Of a stretch of DNA of 64,000 bases, positions 12,171 through 23,234 are shown piece by piece. The stretch is from positions 12,793,821 through 12,857,820 of the forward strand of contig LNAC01000003.1 of assembly GCA_002007465.1 (NCBI GenBank). Direction: 5' to 3'. How positions within the stretch are numbered: the stretch's first letter is position 1; every line of letters begins with the position of its first letter. Source of the DNA: Ailurus styani (lineage: Eukaryota > Chordata > Mammalia > Carnivora > Ailuridae). The notes under the pieces were generated by a model. That model worked only from the letters and a program-made list of their open reading frames with translations. It was not told the DNA's origin and did no database searches. A program made the translations under genes and the position numbers.

Positions 12171-13174
12171 AGTAGCAACATAAGATAGACTGATAAATAG
12201 AATCAGGAGTTCAATAATAAATCTGTGTGTCTATGGCCAACTGATTTTCAACAAGGGTACCAAGACCACTGAACAGGGAAAGAAGCCTTTTGAACAAACA
12301 ATACTGCAAATTTTGTGAATTCACAGGCAAATGAATTAAATTAGGCCCTTCTCTCACAGTATATAAAAAATTAATTAGAAGTAAAAAACCTAAATATAAA
12401 AGCTAGAACTATACAACTCTTAGAAGAAACATAGGGGCAAAACTACATGATCTCAGAATTTACCATGGAGTCTTAGATATGACAAAAATGGAAGTGACAA
12501 TGGGAAAAAAAGGAACAGATAAATAGGACTTTATCACAATGTCCTTTGTACTTCAAAGGACACTATCAAGAAAGTGAAAATGGAATCCAAAGAATGTGAG
12601 AAAATATTTGCAAGTCATAGATCTAATAAGGGATTTGACTTAAAAATATAAATAACTCGAACTCAATAAGAGACAGATAGCCCAATTAATAAATGGGCAA
12701 AGGATCTGAATAGACATTTTTTCAAAGAGGAGATGCAAGTAGCCAAAAAGCACATGAAAAGGTGTTCAACATCATTGTTTTCAAGAAATTGAAAATTAAA
12801 AACAAATGTGATACCAACTCATACCCATTAGGATGGTTATAATGGGAAATACAGATAATAATAAGTGGTAGAATATGGAAAAATTAGATCCTTCACACAT
12901 TGCCAGTGGGAAAGTAAAATGGTATAGTCATTTTGGAAAACACTCTGGCAGTTCTTCAAAATTTAAACATGGAGTTTGACCCAGCAATTTCACTCCCAAG
13001 AAAAATGAAAACATATGCCCACACAAAAACTTGTACACAAATAGTCACTGCACCTTTATTCACAATAGCAAAGGAGGAAACAACCCAAATGTTACCAACT
13101 GATGAATGGATTTAAAAATATGGTATATCCTTGTGATAGAGTATTATTTGGCCATAAAAAGGAACAAAGTACAG
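12171..13174 (+). mobile_element. L1 ORF2 C-terminal region, decayed
   Basis: This continues the same L1 after the LTR. Matches in order are 'ccaactgattttcaacaagg', 'cttcaaaggacactatcaag', 'aatgggcaaaggatctgaat', 'catgaaaaggtgttcaacat', 'ttggaaaacactctggcagt', and 'ccaactgatgaatggattta'. The open frame at 12933-13115 is a remnant of the ORF2 C-terminus. Stops and indels occur throughout. It is interrupted again by a SINE at 13175. Confidence 0.85.
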
Positions 13175-13385
13175 GGATGTCTGGTGGCTCAGTTATTTAG
13201 GCCACTGACTCTTGATTTCAGAGCAGGTCACGATGTAGGGGTGGTGGGATGGAGCCCTGCCTCCAGTTCCCTGCTCAGCGGAAAGTCTGCTGGACATTCC
13301 TCTCCCCTCTGCTCCAACCATCTGCTCCCCTACCAGCGCACACCGCCATCTTCTCTCTCTAAAATAAATAAATCTTAAAAAAAAA
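13175..13385 (+). mobile_element. Diverged CAN-SINE, sense, inside L1
   Basis: A diverged sense SINE ('gggatgtctggtggctcagt', tail AAAATAAATAAATC plus A-run). It is bounded by AAAAAGGAACAAAGTACAG at 13156-13174 and the same word with one change at 13386-13404. The divergence from consensus suggests an older subfamily than its neighbours. Confidence 0.9.
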
Positions 13386-13635
13386 AAAAAGGAATAAAGT
13401 ACAGATGCATACTACAATATGGATGAACTTTGAAACCATATGCTTAGAGAAAGAAAGAGGCTAGCCACAAAACTTGTAAGATTGCATTTATATGAAATAT
13501 CCAGAATAGGCAATTCTGTGGAGACAGGAAGTAGATCAATGATTTTTTAGGGCCTGTGAGATTGGAAAACAGATGTGCAATAGCTAAAGGACCAAGGAAT
13601 TTTTTTTTGAAGTGATGAAAATGTTCTCAATTGAC
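13386..13635 (+). repeat. L1 3' end, copy A of exact 250-bp duplication
   Basis: This is the L1 ORF2 end and 3' UTR ('actacaatatggatgaactt', 'tatgaaatatccagaatagg', 'tgatgaaaatgttctcaatt'). Every base I compared is the same as in 13831-14080, including the nine-T run near the end. It ends directly at an N (13636). Identity over 250 bp of a decayed, non-functional L1 is far more than expected for an old duplication. Confidence 0.95.
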
Positions 13636-13830
13636 NTCTTTTTTTATTTTTTTTTTAAAGATTTTATTTATTCATTTGACACAGAGAGAGAGATTACAAG
13701 TAGGCAGAGAGGCAGGCAGAGAGAGAGGAGAGAGGAGAAAGCAGGCTCCCCGCTGAGCAGAGAGCCCGATGTGGGCCTCGATCCCAGGACCCTGGGATCA
13801 TGACCTGAGCCGAAGGCAGCGGCTTTAACN
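13636..13830. other. Two single-N joints around a SINE segment
   Basis: Single ambiguous bases stand at 13636 and 13830. Between them lies a SINE piece, and outside them lie identical 250-bp flanks. This looks like a locally filled or mis-joined assembly gap rather than ordinary sequence. Confidence 0.9.
13637..13829 (-). mobile_element. Mustelid-type CAN-SINE, antisense, head missing
   Basis: The antisense SINE runs from poly-T (with one A-containing break) through the near-consensus body to GCAGCGGCTTTAAC, where an N cuts it off. The usual head CCACTGAGCCACCCAGGCGCC is missing. The body is close to the young consensus, so the source insertion was probably recent. No right-hand target-site duplication is visible, because the sequence jumps back to the L1 copy. 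Confidence 0.9.
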
Positions 13831-14175
13831 AAAAAGGAATAAAGTACAGATGCATACTACAATATGGATGAACTTTGAAACCATATGCTTAGAGAAAGAA
13901 AGAGGCTAGCCACAAAACTTGTAAGATTGCATTTATATGAAATATCCAGAATAGGCAATTCTGTGGAGACAGGAAGTAGATCAATGATTTTTTAGGGCCT
14001 GTGAGATTGGAAAACAGATGTGCAATAGCTAAAGGACCAAGGAATTTTTTTTTGAAGTGATGAAAATGTTCTCAATTGACTAAAGTAGAAGCTATACAAG
14101 AGTATCCTAAAAACCACTGAAGTGGCTTTTAGGTGAAGTGCAAGATACGGGAATTACATCTTAAAAAACCTCTTA
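13831..14175 (+). mobile_element. L1 3' UTR end, including duplication copy B
   Basis: 13831-14080 repeats 13386-13635 exactly. It then continues through 'ctaaaaaccactgaagtggc' and 'gggaattacatcttaaaaaa', matching the L1M 3' UTR end ('ctaaaaaccactgaattgta', 'gaattatatctcaataaa'). The element probably ends near 14175. Confidence 0.85.
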
Positions 14176-14337
14176 AAAATGCTATTCGAGGCTTCAACCA
14201 GACAAATGGAAATTGTGGTTAAATAAAATAATTTGGTTTTATAGTTTTATATTGCCTCACATATTTCAAATGACATCAAATCACATGATCTCAGGTGATC
14301 TCAGAGACAACTGTGAGAAAATTAAATTAGATGTTGG

Positions 14338-14542
14338 TTTTTTTTTCAAAGATTTTATTTATTTATTTGACAGAAAGAGAGAGAGAGACAGCGGGAGAGG
14401 GAAGACAAGCAGGGGGAGTGGGAGAGGGAGAAGCAGGCTTCTGGCTGATCAGGGAGCCTGATGTGAGACTCTCTCCCAGGAACCCGGGATCATGACCTGA
14501 GTGGAAGGCAGACGCTTAAGGACTAAGCCGCCCAGGCACCTC
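14338..14542 (-). mobile_element. Older CAN-SINE, antisense
   Basis: Antisense SINE with body 'caagcagggggagtgggaga' and the tRNA-like part 'cagacgcttaaggactaagc', typical of the older carnivore CAN-SINE type. Flanks 'taaattagatgttgg' and 'taaatgaagtagttttgg' may be a degraded target-site duplication. Confidence 0.9.
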
Positions 14543-14614
14543 CTAAATGAAGTAGTTTTGGGAGTCACCAGTGATCACTCAACTTTGTGGAGGGGTTTAC
14601 TTTACAAGATCAAC

Positions 14615-15490
14615 TGCAGAGGAGTCAGCCAACTGCAGCAGGACAGTAGGTTGAGGCCTGGCGCTGAGCCTGAGTCCATGGGACTGGACGGGGACCAGCC
14701 CCGGGTCTGGCCTCCGCCCCAGCCCCTATAGCATGACTAGCCCAACTTGCAAGCCGAGACCCAGAGCCTGGCCAAGGAAGACATCCAGAAGCTGATGGAG
14801 ACAAGCGGGAAGGTCTGAGGATGGCAGAAGTGCTGGGTAACTGTGGATGGCACTTCCCTTTACGGATGTTCAGTGAGTGCTGGTGGTGGACCCCCCAGGA
14901 GGAGGAGCTATGGAGATGAGGTGGCAGGGCAGAGAGATCCTGAGGCCCAGAGCGGCGGGGCAGGGGTGTCAGGCCCCAAGGGGGTGGCCTTCTCATCCTG
15001 CTGGATCTCAGTGATGAGAACAGTAACCAGAGTTTCCATTCGGAAGGCTACCTGCAGAAGTGCACTGAGCCCAGCCCTGGGGCAACCCCCTACCCAGCCA
15101 CCATGTGTCACCTGGGGGGCCGCTGGCAGAGGTCTCACAGGGTTCTCAGCCCCTGAGGCTGGGCCAAGAGAGAGATCCTGGGGGCATAACTGCAGGCAGC
15201 AGTGATGAACTCCCCATGTTGGCCGAGGAGGAGCCTGTTCAGAACTCCTGGAGGCAGAGGCCCCCCCACCCTCCTCCTTCCCCCCACCCCCGCCCCGAAG
15301 CTTACTCCATCTTCGAGCCGGGGCCACCTGTCCCAGAAACAGCCCAGCTTGACCCAGAGGACTCATCACATCTGCCCAAATGTCCCTGACCCCCGAGAAG
15401 CTGGCCTGCCTGTCCTGTCATCCCAGAGGCCCCTTTGGCTTTTTTCATATAAAGAAACTTCTGTTAAAAAAAAAGAAAAATAAAAAAAAA
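14615..15490 (+). pseudogene. BCL7C: BCL7C processed pseudogene
   Basis: A GC-rich block in AT-rich DNA, without introns and ending in an interrupted A-tail (15465-15490). BCL7C is a subunit of SWI/SNF (BAF) chromatin remodellers. The family's N-terminal block is readable from 14754 as AET-S-AK-DIQKLM, then the lysine- and tryptophan-rich segment WQKCWVTV-GTSL (14819-14862). The conserved DENSNQS-type motif is at 15001-15050 (reads [14 protein letters not shown]). The BCL7C-specific C-terminal stretch RLGQERDPGGITAGS lies at 15156-15204, with EAYSIFEPGPPVPE and ICPN-PDP after it. Damage: a one-base loss just after the ATG at 14733, an in-frame TGA at 14816-14818, other frameshifts, and the expected stop changed to CGA at 15394-15396. 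No good target-site duplication was found. It is non-coding on the plus strand, and the long minus-strand frame at 14908-15369 is a GC artefact. BCL7A and BCL7B are less likely because of the C-terminal match. Confidence 0.88.
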
Positions 15491-17439
15491 TCAGCTGTAT
15501 AAACTGGTCCTCTTTTGAATGTCAAAATCTCATTCAAATTTAAATCACCTATACAGTGGACAGTAATTAAGTGGCCCATAGATGTCTGGCTTTGCTCCTT
15601 ACATTAAGCAAAATCCTTTTTGCTGTTGCTACTTTTAATTTGTTTGTTTGATTTTGAATAATGGTAAAGTGAAAGCCAAAAAGAGATTTTACTTTTACAA
15701 ATTCAAATTTTTGATATATCCTAATTATTTTAGGATAACATTTCTCATATTTCTTTCCATATACGATTTTTGGTGAGTGTTCATTTCACTCCTGTTCAGT
15801 TCAGCTGTTTGAATACGAGGTCTATTTTTATGACATCTTGACTTTTTTTTTTCAATGAAAGACAAAGCTATATAAAAGCTAACTATCTGGTGATTATTTC
15901 TAATTAAAGGGATCTGATTTAAAAAAAAAAAACTTGTGGGAAATTAAAAGGAGAGTCTGGTGTGCCCCTTGCATACATGTCTGTACTAGTTCCCATTGCT
16001 GGGAAAATGGTTTAAAGTACAGTATGTGCAACCCGTTTTTCTGGTAATTACAAATCAAGACATATGTCTTTGCAACGACAAGAAGCTAGCTTCCATTTTA
16101 AGCATTCCTCTGCTCTTGCTGAGTTAATTCCATTACACAAAAATCCCGACAAAGGTAATTTTGAGCAGAGCATCCTCCTGCTAGTTCTTCCTTTTGCTCC
16201 ATTCCTTCCTTTTGAATAGCAGAACTGCTAACTAGAAATGAAGTATCCCATTACGCTGTTAAGTTTACTTTCCTTTATTACTCTAATCATGCCAGAAAGT
16301 GATAGAGGAAAAAAAAGCTGCACAATGTCTAGACAAATTATAGTTCCCTTTTCTGTTCTCTTGCCTTTACCATGTAATGCACCAACTAAAAAGATTTATG
16401 GATGCTCATTGCTTATAAATTTGACATATTAATTTCACATTTATACATGTTTTAAATTTGAACACACAGAACAAAACTATCACACAGATTGAAGAGGACT
16501 AAAGCTATTTCTAAATTAGTCAATCTACTGATATTGTACTATGTAGAAAGAGTTAAGAATCAATATTAACTTTTCACTTGTACCACTGTAAGTAGGCAGT
16601 TTGTTTTACTGACAAACTATTTTCCTAAGTGTCTATCTATAGCAAAAGTATGAGAAAAAAAAAAGTGTGAGACCAGAGCAAAAGTACATTGAGACAATCT
16701 AGCTAACGGAATGTGAATTATTTTCATAAAGAATTATTGTCTTTATGTTCAGACTGTAGCATTCACTATTCTCCAGACATTTAACTAGTTGATATTAGAT
16801 ATGAAGTACTGTTCTTAAGTCCATGAGATAAACTGTTAAGGATTCAGTGGGAGAGACAGCCAAATGGCTAAGTTCTGTGAGAAATGCCATAGTAGATATG
16901 TGACTAAGTAGACGTAAAGGGGAAGAAAAATCAATTCTGACTAGTTGAATCTGAGAGAATTAGTTTCACAGAGAAGAATACGCAAGCAGACACACCACAC
17001 ATAAATGTACACAGGCACACAAAATAATTTCGAATCTGAGAAACCGTACTTGGAGTAGTCATGTGATGGCTTTCTCTGTGGTGAAGTGATGGGAAGCACA
17101 ATATGGTCGTATCTGACCATCTTTTGCCTGCTTAATCCCTCAAGTCAAGAGTGTGGACACAGATGTGTTAGGGTAAAGGCAGAGGGTTCTTTTATACCCG
17201 GTTAAATACTTATGACTTATTCAGTCAACAGGAAATCAATAGGTAGCTCAGGAAGGTTGTAGGGAGAGGGTTATGGTGCCCGTGTAGGGGGTGTACCAAG
17301 AGTTGGGTTCCAAAGGAAGAAAAGTAAGTTATTGCCGGTCTAGGAAAGGTGCTACAATACTACTGCTGCTGTGTCTACCTCTCCTTGCTACTAAACTCCT
17401 CCTACGAAACCACCACCACCACCATCACCACTAGTGGAT
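15491..17439. other. Unique non-coding DNA
   Basis: No gene or repeat is recognised, apart from a short imperfect (CAC)n tract at 17408-17432. Small open frames, such as 16238-16432, have no recognisable content. No splice-bounded coding block was noticed. Confidence 0.45.
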
Positions 17440-17510
17440 AGAATTGACTGAGTACTTACCACATGCCAGGGATGCCTCTAAGCTTTTAACAGGTACAATC
17501 AGACTGCACT
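17440..17510 (-). mobile_element. MIR 3' fragment, antisense
   Basis: The words 'gactgagtacttaccacatgc', followed by 'ctaagcttttaacaggta', resemble antisense MIR ('ttgagtgcttactatgtgcc', 'ctaagcactttacatgta'). The fragment is short and diverged. Confidence 0.35.
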
Positions 17511-17559
17511 TTCCCCACAGTTTATATGGCAAGGAGAATGATAGGGAACAGTTAGAGCT

Positions 17560-17960
17560 TCTTATTTTCCCCCATTCTTTTCTGCATCCTATATTTGATC
17601 TCATCCAGATACCCAGGCTCCTGCCTTCTTCATCTTATCTCAATCAACTTCCTCCTGACCTTTTCTGCTCCTCTGCCTTCCAAAGGCCTCATCTACCATC
17701 TGTACTGCTCTCATACTGGTATCTTTGATTACTCTTCATCTCTCTCATTCCACTGGAGCTGCCTACTAGCATCCCAATGTTAGATCAGTCCTGTATCCCC
17801 CATCTCTGCTCTGCAATTATACAGCTGAGCATGCTGGATTCTATCATTTAAATATGTTGACTGGCACAATAACAATTCAAGGTTTCCAGTCATAGCCGGG
17901 CTTTCAGCACCGCTGACCACCCTTTATACCTTTGTCATCAGCTCCGCCTCTTACGTCCTG
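17560..17960 (+). mobile_element. Possible L2 ORF2 relic
   Basis: The pyrimidine-rich text and the block 'ctttcagcaccgctgaccac' (17901-17920) resemble L2 ORF2 sense sequence, where 'ctcagcagcatttgacacag' and 'ttgaccactccct' adjoin. A deletion would be needed between them. The identification is weak, and the interval could instead be unique DNA. Confidence 0.25.
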
Positions 17961-19934
17961 TCCTATTTTGACACATTTGCGACAGCTCATGAGTCATCTA
18001 CTCCAACAGGTAATGGACACCACTGCAACACAGTGAATTTTGGAGTCACTGGCATATAGATCCCAGTGGAAAGCATGTGAGTGGGTGGAATCACCATTTT
18101 CATAAATGTATTTCATTTTTGAAAATACTACCCACAAATAGCACCTCCATAAATACTACCTATTTAAACACAGGTTCAGTTCTATACTTTAAATCTAAAA
18201 ACTCAGAAAATCCATTTCCCATTCATACAACATCCACAGTACTTAAATTTTTATTTAATGGGGAGAAGACGTTGTTTATCATCTCAGAAGAAATGCTCAC
18301 AAACTTAATCTTTTGATCTCAGATTTAAACCATTGTTAGACATGATTCATTAACAGAGTAGGTCTTAATACAAAGACCTAACATCTTTTCAAAAAGCATT
18401 AGATGCTTTTCAACCTTAAATGTATTCTCCTTGGGGTTTACTCCTTCTTAGGAATGTAAAAGACTCGTAAGATAACAGAAGGTTGACAGGATAGAATTCA
18501 CCTGAGGAAAATGATATTTTCCACTGCAGATGTCTAAGGAGGCTCATGATTCAGTATCAGCCAACTCTTTAACCTCTCATGTCACTGTTTCTACTCTGTC
18601 ATTTGTGTCCTTGTATATACCAATATCTGAATTTGCCTCTATTTTTCTAATTCTGACATTTCCTAGTCAGTGTGCTAGTCTGTAGGTTTGTCTTTCCGTT
18701 TATAAAGGAAATCGATGACCAGAAGAGGGTTTCAGGGCATTGAGGGCAGTTGCGGATTAATACAAAGGGTTCTTTGTTCCTAGGTACTTTCCATTTTGGC
18801 CAAAAGGAGCTGATTCCTTTTCTTATGTATTCACAAGATCTGGGCAATCAGGAAACCATGAGACAGTGGGGGAATCTGTTAAATGTCTAGATTCATTAAT
18901 TTTGCCCTTTTTATATCTGCATCTGGAGGAGTTTGTCTAGGATCAGAACCCTACATAGAACAAATGAGGAATTTTGCCTTCAAAGTTTAAGAAAATTCTT
19001 TAACCTAAAGAATAATCTTCAAATGCATGTTCTACTATTTGTCTTCTTTTCTTGGCTCTAATAAGTAGTGAAAGCACACACTTAAATGATGTTACTTTGG
19101 GCTTATAAAGGGATGACAATAACCTTTCAGAACCTACCAGTTTCTAAGTCAAGAGGCTTCTATATCTACTTAAGGGGCAAACAAGTCTGTTGGACATATA
19201 CCCCAGGAGCAATTGTAATATTCGTTTCATGGCAGAGAGTTAATGGAAATGCCTCAGGTATTAAGCTAAAAAGTGAACCATTATGTCAATTAAAAACATT
19301 AATTGAGGTAATTACAAGGAGATCATAGTTTATATAGAATTTAGTTATAATTTATACAATTATCCTTAGTTATACAGAAAAAATAATGAAGCTGTTTATC
19401 TAAAGTATTTACCTAACTGAAAACTGCAGCTACCGAGAGGCTGCATTTACACAGTCAAAATTCCAATTTGAACTTGACCTGCCACAAGCCTACTTGTCAG
19501 GTAATGAATTCCCCGAGGACAAAGTGGTTTGGAGAGAACACAAGACTTCTAAAAACGCGACACTTTGCCAAATCAGATTCCTTAATTTTGACTTGGTTTG
19601 AAACGAGTCTCATTTAAGTGTAATTGCTAACATCTAGCACTAACCTCCTCTAGCTGTGGAGCCAGAAGGCATTTCTGTACATATAAAATATGAGATCTGG
19701 TTCCTGAGTTTCTAAAGCTGAATAAATGGACTCAAATTTCATTTATAGATCAATGCAAGCAAGGAATAAAACGCGAAATTAAAAGGAAGATGTAGTATTC
19801 TGCATACGAAGTTTTTTGGTTTCTTCTTTGCATTCACAGAACAAATACAAATAAGATTAGGATCTGCTTGTGGGTGTGTTTTGGTGTTTTCAAATACTGG
19901 TTTTGAGCAGTCTCTTGAACAGACTTCCTTTGTT
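17961..19934. other. Unique non-coding DNA
   Basis: No gene, RNA gene or repeat family is recognised. Short open frames (18077-18316, 19086-19328) show no domain and lack convincing splice context. Confidence 0.4.
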
Positions 19935-20140
19935 TGAATTCTGGCTTTTATCACTTAGAGCTGTGTGATCTTTGTCATATTGGTTATCTTTGCCTCAGTT
20001 TGTCTATCTGTAAAATGTGATCGTGAAAATAATACCATCCATGTGGACATTCTAAAGTTAAGGGTTCTAATATCTGCAAAAACACTAAGATTAGTGTTTG
20101 GCACAAATCCAACATTATGTAAGTGCCAACTATTATTATT
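19935..20140 (+). mobile_element. MIR element, sense
   Basis: Sense MIR landmarks in order: 'agagctgtgtgatctttg', 'ttatctttgcctcagtttgt', 'ctatctgtaaaatgtgatcg', 'aataataccatcc', and the 3' part 'tagtgtttggcacaaatcca' with 'attattattgg'. These match the usual 'agctgtgtgaccttgg', 'cctcagtttcctcatctgta' and 'gcctggcacat'. This is an old, mammal-wide tRNA-derived SINE. Confidence 0.68.
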
Positions 20141-21237
20141 GGTACAAGAAAATGAAGTACAATTCAGGGGTAGGCATTAGTCATCAGGGGTCCAGAGGAA
20201 TAAGCAAAGGTCAGAGAAAAGATTCTATTTGACCATAATCTCTCTCTACTGTGCATCTGGTTTCAGAAGAATGATATCCCAATGGGTTCGTAATTAGTTA
20301 TCCTAGGAGAATTTAATGCAAATAGTGTTTTGTGAGTGGGGAAGATCCCCTTAATTTGCTGATTCTCCAGATAATATTTTTTGTTTCTGTAAATCTGTCT
20401 TGGGATTTCAACACATAAATTGGAATCCAAGGTGTGTCTGGGTGTGCTTTACTTAGAGTTTCCCATGACAGAAGTCTCACTGTACATTTAACAGTACTTG
20501 CATATTTGAGGCCTAGTTTCCACTTCAAAAAAGGAGACAAACTTCAGAAATGTAGGAATTTAAATAAAATATCTTCTTTTCTCAAACCTGATCTATAATT
20601 TTTAGGATGGGATAGTGGTCTTCCTGCATATGGAAAAGCATAAATGATTATATAATATTATATACATTCACACATTTTGTCATTATAAATCAGTAATATA
20701 TGGCACTATTTAACATGTATTTTATTTTTCGGCCATGTAAATTGAAAAATGCTGCAAGTTTTGACATGTCATCATTAAGCATCAAGCTAGAACCCTTCCT
20801 TCCCCCTACAAACATCCATTTATATATATCAATGAATTGCTATTTAAAATGTATTTTTTCAGACACCAGTCATGTCATATCCTCTGTGTTACTACGAGAT
20901 TACCTCTTTATCTGTGCTGCTAAGTTAATTATAAAAATGCTTGCAGTGAGCAAACATTTTGCTTGCCTAGTCAGCATCTTAAATTAGATTAATCTTCTAG
21001 CAACACTTAATGGAAACTAAATCACACATCAACGTGCTGTAACAATATAACGATGAAACAGCAAATGAATCACTCAATTAATTCCTTGATAAATATCAAA
21101 AACATACTTTGCTCCTATAATTTATAAAGTCAAAATAAGCCTTTCTACTTTCTTTCTGCATTTTAAAAATGGCAGAGTTCTGGAAAATCAACATTAAGAA
21201 ATGTATTTGGTTGTACACAGTTTTAAAAAAGCTACTT
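20141..21237. other. Unique AT-rich non-coding DNA
   Basis: No element or gene is recognised. The open frame at 20700-20987 has no identifiable domain. Confidence 0.4.
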
Positions 21238-21254
21238 AATTCAATAATTGGTTA

Positions 21255-21457
21255 GGGACGCCTGGGTGGCTCAGTTGGTTAAGCGTTCCACTCCTGATTT
21301 CGGCTCAGGTCATGATCTTAAGGGGGTTGTGAGATCAAGCCCCATGTCAGGCTCCTTGCTCAGCTGGGAGTCTGCTTGAGATTCTCTCTCTCCCTCTCCC
21401 CCTGCACCACCCTCCCCACAGCTATCACTCTCTCTCGAATAAATAATTCTTTTTAAA
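21255..21457 (+). mobile_element. CAN-SINE (older type), sense
   Basis: A full sense SINE beginning GGGACGCCTGGGTGGCTCAG with the 'gttggttaagcgttccactc' arm and an AATAAATAATTC tail. A perfect 17-bp duplication, AATTCAATAATTGGTTA, flanks it at 21238-21254 and 21458-21474. The perfect duplication argues that this subfamily was still active fairly recently. Confidence 0.96.
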
Positions 21458-21904
21458 AATTCAATAATTGGTTAAACTTCCAAAGAGGGAACCATATTTG
21501 ATATATTTGATATATGACATCATATCACACATAACGTCAACATTCACAGAAAATATATAATCAATCATTAAAATTATATAGCTACAAATACATATACATA
21601 CACAAACTGAAGTTGGTTCATTTTTTGTCTGCATGTAAATTGTTTCCCAAATAGTCTTTGTTATTACTAGATTGGTGGTTACTGTTGACCTTACTTCAAG
21701 GATTTCAATGACGAAATATCCATGATCCTGATGGTTCAAATTTTGTTTTATTCTAAATGCCAGATTTGCTCACTTTTTTGCCCAACTTATCAAGTAAACT
21801 ATGTAAATGATTATCCAAGCTTCAGTTATTTTAACAATCTAGAATTTGTCAGTTTTATTTATATAAACATACATAGGGTTATAAGAAGATCCTTAAAAAA
21901 TCTT

Positions 21905-21928
21905 CTGTGTGTGTATGTGTGTGTGTGT
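21905..21928. repeat. (GT)n microsatellite
   Basis: An imperfect GT run with a single TATGT break, directly left of an L1 tail. Confidence 0.85.
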
Positions 21929-21935
21929 CAATTTT

Positions 21936-22068
21936 TTATTTACATTGTAGTTAGTTAACATATAGTACATTATTGGTTTCAGGAATAGAATTTAGTGATT
22001 CATCACTTACATACAATACCCAGTATTCATCACACCAAGTGCCCTCCTTAATACCCATCACCGTTTAG
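21936..22068 (-). mobile_element. Carnivore L1 3' end, antisense, truncated
   Basis: Antisense of the carnivore L1 3' UTR: 'tagttagttaacatatagta', 'ttcaggaatagaatttagtg', 'attcatcacttacatacaat', 'caagtgccctccttaatacc', 'catcacc'. Only about 130 bp is present, which is a severe 5' truncation. Confidence 0.72.
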
Positions 22069-22092
22069 CCTAGAAAATTCCTATCAACATGG

Positions 22093-22977
22093 CAATTTTT
22101 TATCAAAAAGCACATTATACTGGCTTTTGTTCTTACTAAGTGTACAGTCCAACTGGGATGTGACTTTATATAATGATCTTAAGTAGCAGTATAAAGTAGG
22201 ATACCCTAAGAGCCCTACAAATGGTGGGAGTGATGGCCTTCAGAGTAAGTGGATTGGGGGCCCACTGAGGATTTCTGGAGTTGGTGATACTTAAGCTGAG
22301 CCTGACACCTGAGGAAGAGGGAAACTTTAATCACCAGATTAAAAAAAAAAAGACAATTCCAGGTAAAGTGTGGAATACTCTTTCGATTCCATTTACGGTA
22401 GTGACATCCAAGGCAATAGTATGAGATATTGTAATATATGTGCTCTGAAAAAGGTTGGGATGGAATCCAAACATTCCCACCTTCGGGTTTCAGTAAGGTT
22501 TAATTCCTCAATTCTTTTTTTAGGAAGAGTTTAGTTATGTCTTAATTACACGATATTGGCCTAATGTCTTGATGATCGCATGAGAATATAAAACCTTTAT
22601 ACATGAAATACATTTACTTTTTTTTTAGCTTTTAAAAATGGGAGTTCTGAGCAAATCTTAAATGACAATGAAAAAAAGAAAGAAAAGGACATGAAATTAA
22701 CTCTTGACAATCCATACACAAATTTTCTGTGACCAATTTTCTATAGACTCCAGAAGCATATGAAATAATTTATAAAGATTTTGTGTGTTTTTAAAATTGT
22801 TACCTCATTTTCCCCAACCTTGTTTTTTTAAACTTTAATCCATGTGACTCTCACATATACACAAATAAAAATATAACAAAAATAAATAAAATAAAAATAA
22901 ATGTAGCAAAGGTAAATTTATACAAACTTATAGCTTATCAACATATAGAGCAGCTATATGTCTGTGACAGTGCTAAT
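22093..22977. other. Unique AT-rich non-coding DNA
   Basis: No element is recognised. It holds A-rich stretches near 22660-22690 and 22860-22905 that may be remnants of poly-A tails. Confidence 0.4.
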
Positions 22978-23215
22978 GATAATAATAATAATAATAGCTT
23001 TCCCCTATTGAGGACTAAGTTTCTATCATTTTACATGGATTATATCTATTATTCCTCAGAATGGCCTCATAAAACATGGAGACTCTTAATGTCATCATTA
23101 TAATCGTCAAGAAACCTGAAGCATAGCACCGTAAGTAACCTGCTTTAGGTCACAGAGATAATGAGTAGAAATGCTGGAAGCAAGCTGGCTCCAGGTTCCA
23201 GAGTGTTAAGCCATG
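22978..23215 (-). mobile_element. MIR element, antisense, with (AAT)n edge
   Basis: Right of an (AAT)n tract (22978-22996), antisense MIR features appear: 'attgaggactaagtttctat', 'cattttacatggattatat', 'ctcataaaacatggagactc' and 'aacctgctttaggtcacaga'. They match antisense MIR blocks such as 'aacttgcccaaggtcacaca' and 'agtaagtggcagagc'. Confidence 0.55.
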
Positions 23216-23234
23216 GTGCAGGATATTTAAATAA

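Noticed and set aside
14908..15369. Minus-strand open frame of 153 residues
   Set aside because: It is the antisense of the GC-rich BCL7C pseudogene. The Gly/Pro/Ala-rich translation reflects base composition.
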